DNA from: an uncultured Ignavibacteria bacterium
GTDB taxonomy: Bacteria; Bacteroidota; Ignavibacteria; Kapaibacteriales; Kapaibacteriaceae
Length of the DNA stretch: 37,560 nt
Direction: 5' to 3'
Assembly: GCA_903939735.1 (NCBI GenBank)
Contig: CAJAIA010000010.1
Coordinates: forward strand, 1 to 37,560
The notes under the pieces were generated by a model. It was not told the origin of the DNA. It did not search any database and saw only the letters and a program-made list of their open reading frames with translations. The stretch's first letter is position 1, and every line of letters begins with the position of its first letter. The translations under genes and the position numbers were made by a program. Positions 7,655 to 16,373 of the stretch are shown here, piece after piece.

Positions 7655-9178
7655 ATGGTAGTGGTTCTTGACGGTGAGACGTTGACAATTGACACACTTG
7701 TTCAGGCTGCATACGATGCGTCGGTGCGTATCGAGCTGAGCGCCGAAGCTCGCGCACGCGTTGATCGCGCACGTGGCGTGGTGGATCGCTGGATTGCCGA
7801 GGGTCGCGTCGTGTACGGACTTACAACTGGCTTCGGTGAGTTCGCCAACGTTGTGATTCCTCCGGCAGATGTGCATGCACTGCAAGAGAACCTCATCATC
7901 TCGCATGCAGCAGGGATGGGTCCGCTGCTACCACCAGAGATCGTTCGTGCAATGATGATGTTGCGTGTGAATGCTCTTGCAAAGGGGCACTCAGGTGTAC
8001 GCAGCTCAACGCTTGATGCGTTGATTGCCATGATCAATGCAAACATCATTCCCGTTGTTCCATCGCAGGGTAGCGTTGGTTCAAGTGGCGATCTCGCACC
8101 GCTGTCGCATCTGGCCCTTGCTCTCATCGGACGCGGCGAGTGTGTTGTCGAAGGGGCTCGCATGCCAAGCGCCGACGTCCTGCGTGCGCATGGCATTACG
8201 CCTGTGGTGCTTGAAGCAAAGGAAGGCTTGGCGTTGATCAACGGCACACAAATGATGTGTGCATTCGGTGCGCTGGCGCTGCACCGCGCGATGAATCTCG
8301 CGGCGCATGCGGATATCATCGGCGCGTTGTCGTGCGATGCGTTGCGCGGTACCGACAATGCATTCGATCCACGACTGCACGCCACACGCCCACATCCGGG
8401 TCAGATCCAGTCCGCAGCAAACCTGCGTGCGTTGATGCAGGGTAGTGCCATCCGAGAGTCGCACCGTACGAACGACACGAAGGTGCAGGATGCGTATAGC
8501 TTGCGATGCATGCCGCAGGTGCATGGTGCAACGCGTGATACGCTTGCGTTTGCCAAGGGTGTGATCGAGCGCGAGATGAATGCTGTAACAGACAATCCGC
8601 TCATCTTCCCTGACGATGACATCCATGTTGAGGGTGGCAACTTCCATGGTCAGCCCCTTGCCTTAGTACTCGACTATTTGGCGATTGCCGTCGCAGAGCT
8701 TGCGAATATCTCCGAGCGACGCACCGAGCGCATGGTAAACCATGCGCTGGGCGGATTGCCACGGTTCCTCACACCGAAGGGTGGACTCCACTCCGGGATG
8801 ATGATTGCGCAGTACACTGCTGCAGCACTCGTGAGTGAGAATAAGATTCATGCACATCCTGCGAGTGTTGATAGCATCCCTACGTCAGCGAATCAAGAAG
8901 ATCACAACTCGATGGGGAGTATCGCTGCACGTAAGCTCTGGACTGTTGTGACGAACGTTGAGAATGTCCTGGGCATTGAACTTCTCTGTGCAGCACAAGG
9001 TATCGACTTGCTGCGTCCACTCACATCGAGTGCGCCGCTGGAGCGCGTCGTTGCACACGTGCGGGAAGTAGTTCCGTTTGCTACGGAAGATCGTGTGCTC
9101 TATCACGACATGGAAGCGACGCGCGCAATTGTTGCGAGCGGACATCTTCGAACGCTGGTTGATCTTGTGCACGCATGA
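7655..9178 (+). CDS. hutH: Histidine ammonia-lyase
   Basis: A 507-residue enzyme of the aromatic amino acid lyase family, full length. It converts histidine to urocanate plus ammonia. Diagnostic segments include the active-site loop YGLTTGFGEF (Y54), the cofactor loop GSVGSSGDLAPLSHLALALI (S143-S144-G145), ITDNPL-type AVTDNPLIFPDDD, and HGGNFHGQP-like EGGNFHGQP. The MIO cofactor forms from a tripeptide that is usually Ala-Ser-Gly; here it is Ser-Ser-Gly, a variant permitted by the PROSITE pattern PS00488 as I recall it. Other hut genes (urocanase, imidazolonepropionase) are absent from the window, so the rest of the pathway must be elsewhere or the lyase has another role. The stop overlaps the ATPase start by four bases (ATGA). 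Confidence 0.93.
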   Translation: MVVVLDGETLTIDTLVQAAYDASVRIELSAEARARVDRARGVVDRWIAEGRVVYGLTTGFGEFANVVIPPADVHALQENLIISHAAGMGPLLPPEIVRAMMMLRVNALAKGHSGVRSSTLDALIAMINANIIPVVPSQGSVGSSGDLAPLSHLALALIGRGECVVEGARMPSADVLRAHGITPVVLEAKEGLALINGTQMMCAFGALALHRAMNLAAHADIIGALSCDALRGTDNAFDPRLHATRPHPGQIQSAANLRALMQGSAIRESHRTNDTKVQDAYSLRCMPQVHGATRDTLAFAKGVIEREMNAVTDNPLIFPDDDIHVEGGNFHGQPLALVLDYLAIAVAELANISERRTERMVNHALGGLPRFLTPKGGLHSGMMIAQYTAAALVSENKIHAHPASVDSIPTSANQEDHNSMGSIAARKLWTVVTNVENVLGIELLCAAQGIDLLRPLTSSAPLERVVAHVREVVPFATEDRVLYHDMEATRAIVASGHLRTLVDLVHA

Positions 9179-11850
9179 GCGATCATGGACATCGTGACTG
9201 GCATACGCTTGACTGCCCAACAGTCGAGCAGCTAACGCGATCATCCACCGTTCATGGTATTGCATCGGAAGACGCAGCATCGCGGCAGGCAACGTTGGGT
9301 AGGAACGAACTTCCATCGGGTACGATCGAATCGTGGTGGAAGCGTCTCGGACGTCAGTTCATAGCCCCGCTCGTGCTTCTGCTACTTGCGAGTGGTGTAC
9401 TTGCGCTCCTGCTGGGCGAACTCGTCGATGCCTCCGTTGTCTTTGGCATTGTCTTCATCAACGCACTCATTGGATTCGTTCAAGAGGGTCGTGCGCAATC
9501 TGCCATGCGTGCGCTGCAGCGGAGTGTGCACGGAACAGCTACGGTGATTCGCGCGGGCGTGCAGCAGACGCTTGATCGTCGGGACATTGTGGTGGGTGAC
9601 CTTGTGGTGCTGCATGAAGGCGACACCGTGCCGGCTGATCTACGGCTGGTCTGGACGCGCGAATGTTCTGTTGCTGAAGCCGTGCTGACAGGTGAATCAG
9701 TTGCAGTGGCAAAGCACACCGACGCAATCGATGCTGATCGCATCGTTGCTGAACGCACGAACATGGCGTACGCATCCACAACAGTTGTGCGTGGCAGTGC
9801 CCGTGGTCTTGCAATTGCCATTGGCGCAGACACAGAAGTTGGACGTGTGTCGCAGCATCTTGCGGAGCCCGTCGACATCGAGACGCCAATTACGCGACGT
9901 ATTCAGCGGTTCAGCGTGTTGTTGTTGCGTGTCACACTCGTTGTTGCTGCCGTGACGATAGGCATTGCGCTGCTTCGTGGCTATACGTTTACCGATGCAG
10001 TGATGGCTGCCGTTGCGCTCAGCGTTGGCGCGATACCTGAAGGTCTGCCGGCTGCTGTCACCATCATCCTTGCCATCGGCGTGCATCGCATGGCCCAACG
10101 CAAGGCAATCATCCGACGTCTTCCAGCGGTTGAGACGCTGGGTTCGACCACAGTGATTTGTACGGATAAGACAGGTACGCTCACCGAAAATCAAATGACG
10201 GTCGTCGCTGTGGCGACACCAACGCATGCGTATACGGTGGAAGGGCGCGGCTATGCACCACATGGCACGATCGATGTCGCGCAGGATGCAGCCTACCGTG
10301 GAACTGTTGCATGTGGTGTTCTGTGCTCGACCGCCTCGATAGCGGAAGATCAGGGTCAGTGGAAGGTTGTCGGCGATCCAACCGAAGCGGCACTCGTCGT
10401 TCTTGGAGCCAAGGCCGGCATGCAGCGCGACGAACTCCATCGCACGCTGCCGCAGTTGGATGTGATTCCGTTTTCGAGCGACCGACAGTACATGGCGATG
10501 TCGTTTGCCAATGGCACGGCATCGCTCGTCTACATGAAGGGCTCGGTTGAACGTGTGCTCGTACACTGCACCGATCAACTCCGTGACGACGGAACGACTG
10601 AGCCGTTGGATGTTGATGCGATCCATGCGCGCGAACACGCCTATGCCGAGCAGGGATATCGTGTGCTTGCATGCGCACAGGTACGGCACGAGCCACTGCG
10701 ATCAGCGCTGCACGAGAGCGACCTCCAGTCGATGACGTTTCTCGGACTTGTTGCGATGACAGATCCACCGCGTGCCGATGTGCAGCATTCGATTGCCATA
10801 TGCCACCGTGCAGGGGTTGCGGTGAAGATGATCACTGGGGATCATCGTGCAACTGCTGAGGCGATTGCACGATCACTTGGCATCGGTGGTGCTGAACTTG
10901 TCTCGTACACTGGTCGCGAACTCGAGGCGATGTCAGATGATGCGCTGCGACAGGCAGCTACGCGCGGCTCGGTGTTTGCACGTGTCTCGCCTGAGCAAAA
11001 GTACCGTCTTGTGCTGGCGCTGCAGCGGGAAGGACATGTTGTTGCGATGACCGGTGATGGTGTGAATGATGCACCAGCACTACAGGCCGCTGACATTGGT
11101 GTAGCGATGGGACGCTCGGGTACGGATGTCGCCAAGGATGCATCAGCAATGGTGCTCACCGATGATAACTTTGCAACGATTGTTGCAGCGATTGAAGAAG
11201 GTCGCACGGTGTACGACAACATTCGTTCGTATGTGACCTTTGCGATCTCGACCGATGTAGGCGAGGGCCTTGTTGTGCTCACTGCAGTTGCACTCGGCAT
11301 AGCCTTGCCAATTATGCCTGTGCAGATTCTGTGGATCAATCTTACCACTGGTGTTATCCTAGGCTTGCCGCTTGCAGTGGAGCCCCCTGCGCCGCACATT
11401 ATGCGTCGATCACCTGCAGAGTCGCACGAAGAGCTGCTTGGTGGCTTCCTGATCTGGCGCACGATCTCCGTTGGTGCATTCCTGTTGGCATCGGCGTTCG
11501 GACTCTACATGTACGAGATGTCGCAAGGATCGACGATTGAACATGCGCGTACCGTTGCAGCAACAGCGTTTGTCGTAATGCAGATGTTCTACATGGTAGC
11601 ATGCAGGTCGCACACGCGGCCCGGACATCACGGACTCATTGAGCAGCGAGTGCTGTGGGCGAGCGTCACTGGGATGCTCGCGTTGCAGGCTGTGTTCGTC
11701 TATGCGCCTTTTGCGCAACAGTTCTTCGGTACAGCAGCGATCGATCTACGGTCGTGGCTTGTAGTTGTGCTACTGGGTGTGGTGCTCTACGCCGGTGTCG
11801 AGCTCGAGAAGTACGTCCGTGTTAGGCGAGTACAACGGGCACATCGATGA
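9175..11850 (+). CDS. P-type cation-transporting ATPase (P2A/SERCA-like)
   Basis: An 891-residue P-type ATPase with the N-terminal cation-ATPase domain, actuator motif VLTGESVAV, phosphorylation motif [13 protein letters not shown] (D331), KMITGDH and hinge [12 protein letters not shown]. About ten membrane segments are visible. Transport-site residues: TM4 has AIPEGLP, as in calcium pumps. TM5 has [10 protein letters not shown], keeping the SERCA E771 position. TM6 has [18 protein letters not shown], where the SERCA D800 position is Gly (G726). The ion is therefore uncertain: calcium, or another cation as in related bacterial pumps that lack this aspartate. The start is coupled to hutH through ATGA. 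The last 29 bases overlap the convergent pirin gene. Confidence 0.93.
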   Translation: MSDHGHRDWHTLDCPTVEQLTRSSTVHGIASEDAASRQATLGRNELPSGTIESWWKRLGRQFIAPLVLLLLASGVLALLLGELVDASVVFGIVFINALIGFVQEGRAQSAMRALQRSVHGTATVIRAGVQQTLDRRDIVVGDLVVLHEGDTVPADLRLVWTRECSVAEAVLTGESVAVAKHTDAIDADRIVAERTNMAYASTTVVRGSARGLAIAIGADTEVGRVSQHLAEPVDIETPITRRIQRFSVLLLRVTLVVAAVTIGIALLRGYTFTDAVMAAVALSVGAIPEGLPAAVTIILAIGVHRMAQRKAIIRRLPAVETLGSTTVICTDKTGTLTENQMTVVAVATPTHAYTVEGRGYAPHGTIDVAQDAAYRGTVACGVLCSTASIAEDQGQWKVVGDPTEAALVVLGAKAGMQRDELHRTLPQLDVIPFSSDRQYMAMSFANGTASLVYMKGSVERVLVHCTDQLRDDGTTEPLDVDAIHAREHAYAEQGYRVLACAQVRHEPLRSALHESDLQSMTFLGLVAMTDPPRADVQHSIAICHRAGVAVKMITGDHRATAEAIARSLGIGGAELVSYTGRELEAMSDDALRQAATRGSVFARVSPEQKYRLVLALQREGHVVAMTGDGVNDAPALQAADIGVAMGRSGTDVAKDASAMVLTDDNFATIVAAIEEGRTVYDNIRSYVTFAISTDVGEGLVVLTAVALGIALPIMPVQILWINLTTGVILGLPLAVEPPAPHIMRRSPAESHEELLGGFLIWRTISVGAFLLASAFGLYMYEMSQGSTIEHARTVAATAFVVMQMFYMVACRSHTRPGHHGLIEQRVLWASVTGMLALQAVFVYAPFAQQFFGTAAIDLRSWLVVVLLGVVLYAGVELEKYVRVRRVQRAHR

Positions 11851-12535
11851 TCAGCACGCGCGCTGCAGACTGTGCATGGATTGTCACCGTCGACGCATCG
11901 TAAAGTCCGATTGCATCCCGACGTGCAAGCTGCGTGTTGTTCACCAGCAATGAGCCCTCGATCGGCATCACAAACGTTCCGACTCCGGGAGCGCGCTGTT
12001 CGCGTTGGAGCGAAGCGCCTTCCGTAAGATCCGCCAGACTCAGCCATGCATCTTGATGGATCCACATCGCGCCGGCGTGGCCGTGTGGCGCGATGATGGT
12101 GTGTTCAACGTTTGGTGTGAGCGTGCCGACATTGACTTCGTCGTAGCGTGGTTCCACGTTGCGCGTGTGTGGGACGATCCAGATCTGCAGAAACTTCAAT
12201 GCGTCTGTTGCAGATCCATTGTACTCCGAGTGTGTCAAGCCGCTACCGGCCGACATCACCTGAACGTTGCCAACATGGAGTGCCTGCTCCGAACCCATGC
12301 TGTCGCGATGCATCATTGTCCCTTCAAGAGGGATCGAAATGATTTCCATGTTGTGATGCGGATGCGTGCCGAAGCCTTCGCCCGGTGCTACGGTATCATC
12401 GTTGAGCACGCGAAGTGCACCAAAGTTCATGCGATCCGGGTTCATGTAATTGCCGAAGCTGAACGTATGGTACGAGTCCAGCCAGCCAAAGAATGCATGA
12501 CCCCGCTCGTGTGCACGAATGACCATCGGATCCAT
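11822..12535 (-). CDS. Pirin family protein (YhhW-type bicupin)
   Basis: A 237-residue pirin. The N-terminal cupin has the HPHHNMEI motif (H58, H60) and the THSEYN motif (H102, E104), which together form the single metal site seen in pirins and in the quercetinase YhhW. Opening segments such as WLDSYHTFSFGNYMNPDRMN are typical. Such proteins bind iron or other metals; some act as quercetin 2,3-dioxygenase, others as redox-linked regulators. It lies 4 bases after the FMN reductase gene, so they are likely one transcript related to redox stress. It runs tail to tail into the P-type ATPase gene with a 29-base overlap. Substrate is unknown. Confidence 0.9.
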   Translation of the reverse strand: MDPMVIRAHERGHAFFGWLDSYHTFSFGNYMNPDRMNFGALRVLNDDTVAPGEGFGTHPHHNMEIISIPLEGTMMHRDSMGSEQALHVGNVQVMSAGSGLTHSEYNGSATDALKFLQIWIVPHTRNVEPRYDEVNVGTLTPNVEHTIIAPHGHAGAMWIHQDAWLSLADLTEGASLQREQRAPGVGTFVMPIEGSLLVNNTQLARRDAIGLYDASTVTIHAQSAARVLIIDVPVVLA

Positions 12536-12539
12536 CGTG

Positions 12540-13097
12540 TTACTCCGCAGATTGCGTTTGATGTGTGCGAATGAACGTGCCGAACTTCTCGAGCATTGCT
12601 GTGAGCATTGCGTGCGTTGCTTCGTCAGTCAAGCGCCGATCATCATCAAACTTCAGCTTCGCTTGTGGAATCGCAATCTCAGGCTTTGGCAGAACATGTG
12701 CTCCAATGCTGTGCATCAAGCGACGCAGATCGGTCTGCGCGCGAATGCCTCCGAAGTTGCCGGGACTCACCGAGAGTGTAGCGACTGGCTTTTCGGCAAA
12801 GGGGCGCACAGGCCCCCGCGATGCCCAATCGATGGCATTCTTCAGAACACCTGAGTACGAGAAGTTGTACTCCGGTGTCGAGATGATCACACCATCGGCA
12901 TCGGCGATCTGCTGCTTCAAGGTTGCTACTGCAGGGGGCAAACCAGTCGTTTCAAGATCCTCATTGAACAGGGGAATGTCGGCAATCGATGCCTCACTCA
13001 CCACGATTCCCTCTGGCGCGATCTGCGCGAGCGAGCGGAGCAAGCCCGTGTTGAATGAGGTAGCCTTGAGTGAACCTGAGATTGTGATGATGTTCAT
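12540..13097 (-). CDS. NADPH-dependent FMN reductase (flavodoxin-like fold)
   Basis: A 185-residue protein from the ATG at 13095-13097, starting MNIITISGSLKATSFNTGLL. The loop SGSLKATSFN binds the FMN phosphate. The segment TPEYNFSYSGVLKNAIDW is the hallmark of the NADPH-dependent FMN/chromate/azo reductase family. The length fits the family. A frame extension to 13130 adds twelve residues with no fold content and is not used. No Shine-Dalgarno is visible. It likely acts in the cytoplasm as a dimer reducing quinones or other electrophiles with NADPH. It is paired with the pirin gene four bases downstream, a combination that suggests defence against reactive aromatic compounds. The exact substrate cannot be read from the sequence. 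Confidence 0.9.
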   Translation of the reverse strand: MNIITISGSLKATSFNTGLLRSLAQIAPEGIVVSEASIADIPLFNEDLETTGLPPAVATLKQQIADADGVIISTPEYNFSYSGVLKNAIDWASRGPVRPFAEKPVATLSVSPGNFGGIRAQTDLRRLMHSIGAHVLPKPEIAIPQAKLKFDDDRRLTDEATHAMLTAMLEKFGTFIRTHQTQSAE

Positions 13098-13156
13098 GCG
13101 TGGTATGGTCGTAGTTGGAGAATGCGTCAACGGACGACAAAACTACGATCCAGATC

Positions 13157-13816
13157 TTAGCGACGGTCTGGACGGTCGCCGTCATCATCGTTGACGGCCT
13201 GCTCGAGTGTGCCATCCCACAGGATGAAGCGGAGTGCCGCCTTTCGTCCGTCGCCACCGAGGAGTGCTAAGCCGCCCATGTTCTTGCGGGGACGGTCGCC
13301 TTCGTCGTCGTGACGTGCATGCCATGCGTCGACGATCTTGCGCGACTCGTCACGCCATGTCTCAAGTTGTGTCTCGTTCTTGTCGAAGAGGCCGCGTAGG
13401 AATGTGCGGGATGACTTTGCAATTGGTGTGACGCGATCGATGATCGATTTCATCGTTGTGCGATAGTCGTCGCGAATGTCCTCCGCGAGGTCGCGACGTT
13501 CACCACGTGGAGCTGTGAGCAGCTTTGTGAGACCATCTTCGAGACGTTCACGTGCTTGACGTGATTCCGTGCGAAGCTGCTGAAGTGTTGCGCGATCGGA
13601 TGCAGAAAGCTGCGCATCATATGCGTCGTGCCATTGCTTCATCGTTGGGTAGACGGACTTCGTAAACCACGTGCGAAGTTCGGTGCGAAGCTCGGTACGC
13701 GCCTTGCGCGCTTCCTTGCCACGTCCGCGCTCGCGCTGTGCTGAGGCCGATGTGGTGAGTGCTCCGAGAGCAAGCATCGAAATGATCAAAAGGCGAAGGA
13801 TGGGCGTTGTTGTCAT
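13157..13816 (-). CDS. Secreted, highly charged helical protein of unknown function
   Basis: A 219-residue protein from ATG 13814-13816. The N-terminus MTTTPILRLLIISMLALGAL followed by TTSASAQ is a signal peptide. The mature chain is almost entirely charged helix: RERGRGKEARKARTELRTEL, then LSASDRATLQQLRTESRQAR and LAEDIRDDYRTTMKSIIDRV. The LSxxDxxxLxxLR spacing recalls the periplasmic CpxP/Spy and metal-resistance helical proteins that bind unfolded proteins or metals, but I see no definite family motif. The C-terminus carries a DDDGDRPDRR acidic tail. It is on the same strand as the FMN reductase, 59 bases away. Function is unknown; an extracytoplasmic stress role is only a guess. Confidence 0.7.
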   Translation of the reverse strand: MTTTPILRLLIISMLALGALTTSASAQRERGRGKEARKARTELRTELRTWFTKSVYPTMKQWHDAYDAQLSASDRATLQQLRTESRQARERLEDGLTKLLTAPRGERRDLAEDIRDDYRTTMKSIIDRVTPIAKSSRTFLRGLFDKNETQLETWRDESRKIVDAWHARHDDEGDRPRKNMGGLALLGGDGRKAALRFILWDGTLEQAVNDDDGDRPDRR

Positions 13817-13887
13817 AGCGTTCTCACAAGTAGTTCGTGGTCGAATGTGGGCGTTCGACAGCAAACACGGTGGGTTGGTTTAATGCG

Positions 13888-14592
13888 TTACTCTGCTGCC
13901 ACTGCACGCTGGCGTGCTAGGCGTGCTTGTCGACGAGCACGGAGCGAGCCATCGCGGAGCTTGGCTTGCAGGATCATCATCACATCAGTGAGCGTGCGAT
14001 ACGGATGATGCGGGATGCCTCGCTCGGTGCATGATGCTGCAAGAATACCCTTCGCAAAGACAACATCGCAGTATTCCACGGCACATGCATCGCTGCGTCC
14101 GTCGCCCACATAGATCAGTACATCGTCCATCGCGCTGCGCACGAGGAGTGTGTTGCGCTTGCATGATGCGCAAAAGCATGCGCATGATTCCGTTGCACCA
14201 GGAAACACGGGAAGAAGTCCTGTCTCCGTTTCCTGCAGCGTATTGCACGCAAGGTCGACGTGTGTGCGTATGCCTTCGCGCTCGAGCAGTGGCTCGATGT
14301 AGCGGTCGAAGCCATCGCTTACAACCACAGTCGGAATACTCTCGCGCACAGACCATGTGATGAGGTCCCGCGCTCCGGAGTCGAGCTCCTGCGCTGCAAG
14401 AAATGTCGCAACGGCGGTGTCGCTCATATCGCGTACGGAAGCGGCTGAACGTCGGTAGTACTCGGCAACAGAGTACTCGCCGCGTAGAAGCTCGGCGTGC
14501 AGACGTTCGAAGTCGCCAAAGGTGCGGAAGAATTCGTCGCCAACATCGTTCACGGCGATCGTTCCGTCGAAGTCGAGAAACAGGCGAATCAC
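13888..14592 (-). CDS. HAD-IB family phosphatase (MtnX/PSP-like)
   Basis: About 234 residues from a GTG at 14590-14592, placed seven bases after the upstream stop. The nucleophile motif FLDFDGTIAVND is at the very N-terminus (D7, D9), then VVVSDGFDRYIEPLL (motif II), a lysine in CKRNTLL, and VYVGDG-type IYVGDGRSDACAVEY (motif III). This is the layout of the phosphoserine phosphatase/MtnX branch. The cysteine cluster CACFCASCK before the lysine is also seen in PHOSPHO-type and MtnX-like relatives. Candidate substrates are phosphoserine or the methionine-salvage enediol phosphate; neither is supported by a neighbour. A frame extension to 14652 would overlap the upstream gene and is not used. 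Confidence 0.8.
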   Translation of the reverse strand: MIRLFLDFDGTIAVNDVGDEFFRTFGDFERLHAELLRGEYSVAEYYRRSAASVRDMSDTAVATFLAAQELDSGARDLITWSVRESIPTVVVSDGFDRYIEPLLEREGIRTHVDLACNTLQETETGLLPVFPGATESCACFCASCKRNTLLVRSAMDDVLIYVGDGRSDACAVEYCDVVFAKGILAASCTERGIPHHPYRTLTDVMMILQAKLRDGSLRARRQARLARQRAVAAE

Positions 14593-14599
14593 AGGGTGA

Positions 14600-15466
14600 T
14601 CACGCGTAGGTAAAGAACCCACGACCAGCCGCTTTGCCTGTCCAGCCAGCACGCATCATTTGTTTGAGCAGCACGCACGGACGGTATCGCTCTTGCTCGT
14701 ATTCGCGACGCAGGCCATCAAGAATGAGCGTAACGACGCCGATGCCGATCTCGTCGGCCCACGCGAGAAGCCCCTTAGGATAATTCACACCAAGACGCAT
14801 CGCGTTATCGATGTCTTCGGGTGTGGCCAGACCCTCCATGACGGAGAATGCAGCCTCGTTGATGAGCATCGCAAGGACACGAATCTGGACCAGGCCCACA
14901 CGGTCCTCGACGAGTTCGACGCCATAACCGAGATGTGTCAGCAGGGCGCGTGCATGCTCCACGTGCGACTGCTGCGTGTTGAGTCCTGCACAGAAGTCAA
15001 TCGTTGTTGCTGTCGACATCACACTTGGAACGAGCGTTACACCGACGATGCGTTGTCCGATGTTGGCTACCATGCCGAGTTCAGTGGCGGTATTGGTAAG
15101 CACAGAAGCGATCACAGTTGCGCGTGGGTTCACCGAACTTGCGATCTCAAGCGTGATCTTTCGATCGAAGTGCGCCGCAACCGACAGTTCGATGATGTGC
15201 GAGTAACTGCCGGCAGATGCACGAATGTCCGAGAGGACACGATCGGCGTACGCGCCATAGGCTGCACCATCAGCGATATCGCCGGGCGATGAACGCTCGA
15301 GGAGTTCAAGCTCGATGTCCAACTCGTCGATCTCATCGAGCGACGGCAGAATGTTGAACGGCACATTGTGTCGATCAAGAATGGTGGCAAACTCCAGAAC
15401 GAAATCTGGGTCGCCAGTAAGGAGTACGTTGAACGACTCCTTGTCGGGGAGATTATACACCGTCAT
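14600..15466 (-). CDS. Degenerate 3-hydroxyacyl-CoA dehydrogenase homologue (3HCDH C-terminal domain intact)
   Basis: A 288-residue protein from ATG 15464-15466. The C-terminal half is a clear 3HCDH domain: VEDRVGLVQIRVLAMLINEA, then ATPEDIDNAMRLGVNYPKGL and a GFFTY end. The N-terminal Rossmann half keeps the general pattern but has lost the nucleotide-binding GxGxxG (here LLTGDPDFVL, residues 15-24). It also lacks the catalytic GMHFFNP loop (here VGVTLVPSV, with Thr at residue 144 in place of His). It probably cannot act as a normal NAD-dependent dehydrogenase. Binding of an acyl-CoA or a structural role is possible. It is divergent from cdsA, with both promoters squeezed into 28 bases. Confidence 0.8.
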   Translation of the reverse strand: MTVYNLPDKESFNVLLTGDPDFVLEFATILDRHNVPFNILPSLDEIDELDIELELLERSSPGDIADGAAYGAYADRVLSDIRASAGSYSHIIELSVAAHFDRKITLEIASSVNPRATVIASVLTNTATELGMVANIGQRIVGVTLVPSVMSTATTIDFCAGLNTQQSHVEHARALLTHLGYGVELVEDRVGLVQIRVLAMLINEAAFSVMEGLATPEDIDNAMRLGVNYPKGLLAWADEIGIGVVTLILDGLRREYEQERYRPCVLLKQMMRAGWTGKAAGRGFFTYA

Positions 15467-15472
15467 AGGATG

Positions 15473-15490
15473 CGAAAGTACGTAGCTTCG
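15473..15490. promoter_or_regulatory. Back-to-back -7 boxes forming a near-palindromic bidirectional promoter
   Basis: The 28-base space between the divergent 3HCDH-like gene (ATG at 15466, minus) and cdsA (ATG at 15495, plus) contains CGAAAGTACGTAGCTTCG. On the minus strand, 15480-15473 reads TACTTTCG. On the plus strand, 15483-15490 reads TAGCTTCG. Both fit TAnnTTnG. The 18-mer agrees with its own reverse complement at 14 of 18 positions. The boxes end 6 and 4 bases from their start codons. Confidence 0.45.
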
Positions 15491-15494
15491 CGTC

Positions 15495-16373
15495 ATGACG
15501 AATCTCGGAAAACGTGTTCTTGTTGGAGCGGTCGGCATTCCGCTGGCCGTGAGCCTTGTGTATGCAGGCAGCTGGTTCTTCATTGTTGCCCTTGTGGCCA
15601 TTGCATTGCAGGCCTTGCGGGAGTTCTACCATCTGGCCGATAGCAAGCATGCCAGCCCAAATCAGGCGGTGGGAATTCTCGTGACCTCGGCGATGCTTCT
15701 GGGCGTCGGGTACATGGTTGTAGGGGATGGCGCACGGGGTCTGATGGCATCAGCCTCGGTAATCGGACTCGTGATGATGGTCGGTACGATCCTGACGCTC
15801 ACGATCGAGCTCTTCCGAGCCAAAGAGAATGCCGTCTTCAATACATCAACGACGATGTTCGGTGTAACCTACATCGGCATATCGATGGCATCGCTGATCG
15901 GACTCCGCTTCACGAAGCAGCCAGAGCTTCTCGGCACATGGGGTGCAGAGGGCTGCTCGCTCGTCGTCACACTCTTCGTTTCGGTTTGGATGGCAGACAT
16001 CGCCGCCTACTTCGTTGGCCTCACTATTGGTCGACACAAACTGTTCCCGCGCGTTAGCCCGAAGAAATCCTGGGAGGGGGCCATCGGTGGTCTCGTAGGT
16101 TCAACGGCCGGATTTGGGGTGCTTTCGATGTATCTCATGCCATCGCTCGATCTCACGACTGCGCTCATGTGTGGTGCAGTTGTCGGCATCGTCGGTCCAC
16201 TCGGTGATTTATCTGAGTCCCTACTCAAGCGCGACGCCACAGTAAAGGACTCTGGGGAGTTGCTTCCCGGACATGGCGGCGTATTCGACCGGTTCGATTC
16301 GATGCTCTTCGCTGCACCCGTGGTGTTTCTGATCCTTCACGCTGACCACATCGTCAAGCTCTTCACACGCTAA
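15495..16373 (+). CDS. cdsA: Phosphatidate cytidylyltransferase (CDP-diglyceride synthase)
   Basis: A 292-residue integral membrane enzyme that makes CDP-diacylglycerol from phosphatidate and CTP, the branch point of phospholipid synthesis at the inner membrane. Several transmembrane helices start from the N-terminus (VGAVGIPLAVSLVYAGSWFF). The C-terminal third has the family signature: SPKKSWEGAIGGLVGS, then GPLGDLSESLLKRDATVKDS, and PGHGGVFDRFDSMLFAAP. Length is typical. The TAA stop shares its last A with the ATG of the CDF transporter, so translation is coupled. A -7-like box ends four bases before the ATG, and there is no Shine-Dalgarno. Confidence 0.95.
   Translation: MTNLGKRVLVGAVGIPLAVSLVYAGSWFFIVALVAIALQALREFYHLADSKHASPNQAVGILVTSAMLLGVGYMVVGDGARGLMASASVIGLVMMVGTILTLTIELFRAKENAVFNTSTTMFGVTYIGISMASLIGLRFTKQPELLGTWGAEGCSLVVTLFVSVWMADIAAYFVGLTIGRHKLFPRVSPKKSWEGAIGGLVGSTAGFGVLSMYLMPSLDLTTALMCGAVVGIVGPLGDLSESLLKRDATVKDSGELLPGHGGVFDRFDSMLFAAPVVFLILHADHIVKLFTR

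Noticed and set aside
7702-8385. Open frame of 227 codons antisense to hutH
   Set aside because: Cys/Ser/Ala-rich translation with no recognisable fold; the plus strand encodes a conserved enzyme.
9697-10689. Long open frame (330 codons) on the minus strand inside the P-type ATPase gene
   Set aside because: Its peptide is rich in His, Arg and Cys with no domain, and it lies wholly antisense to a clear ATPase gene with intact motifs.
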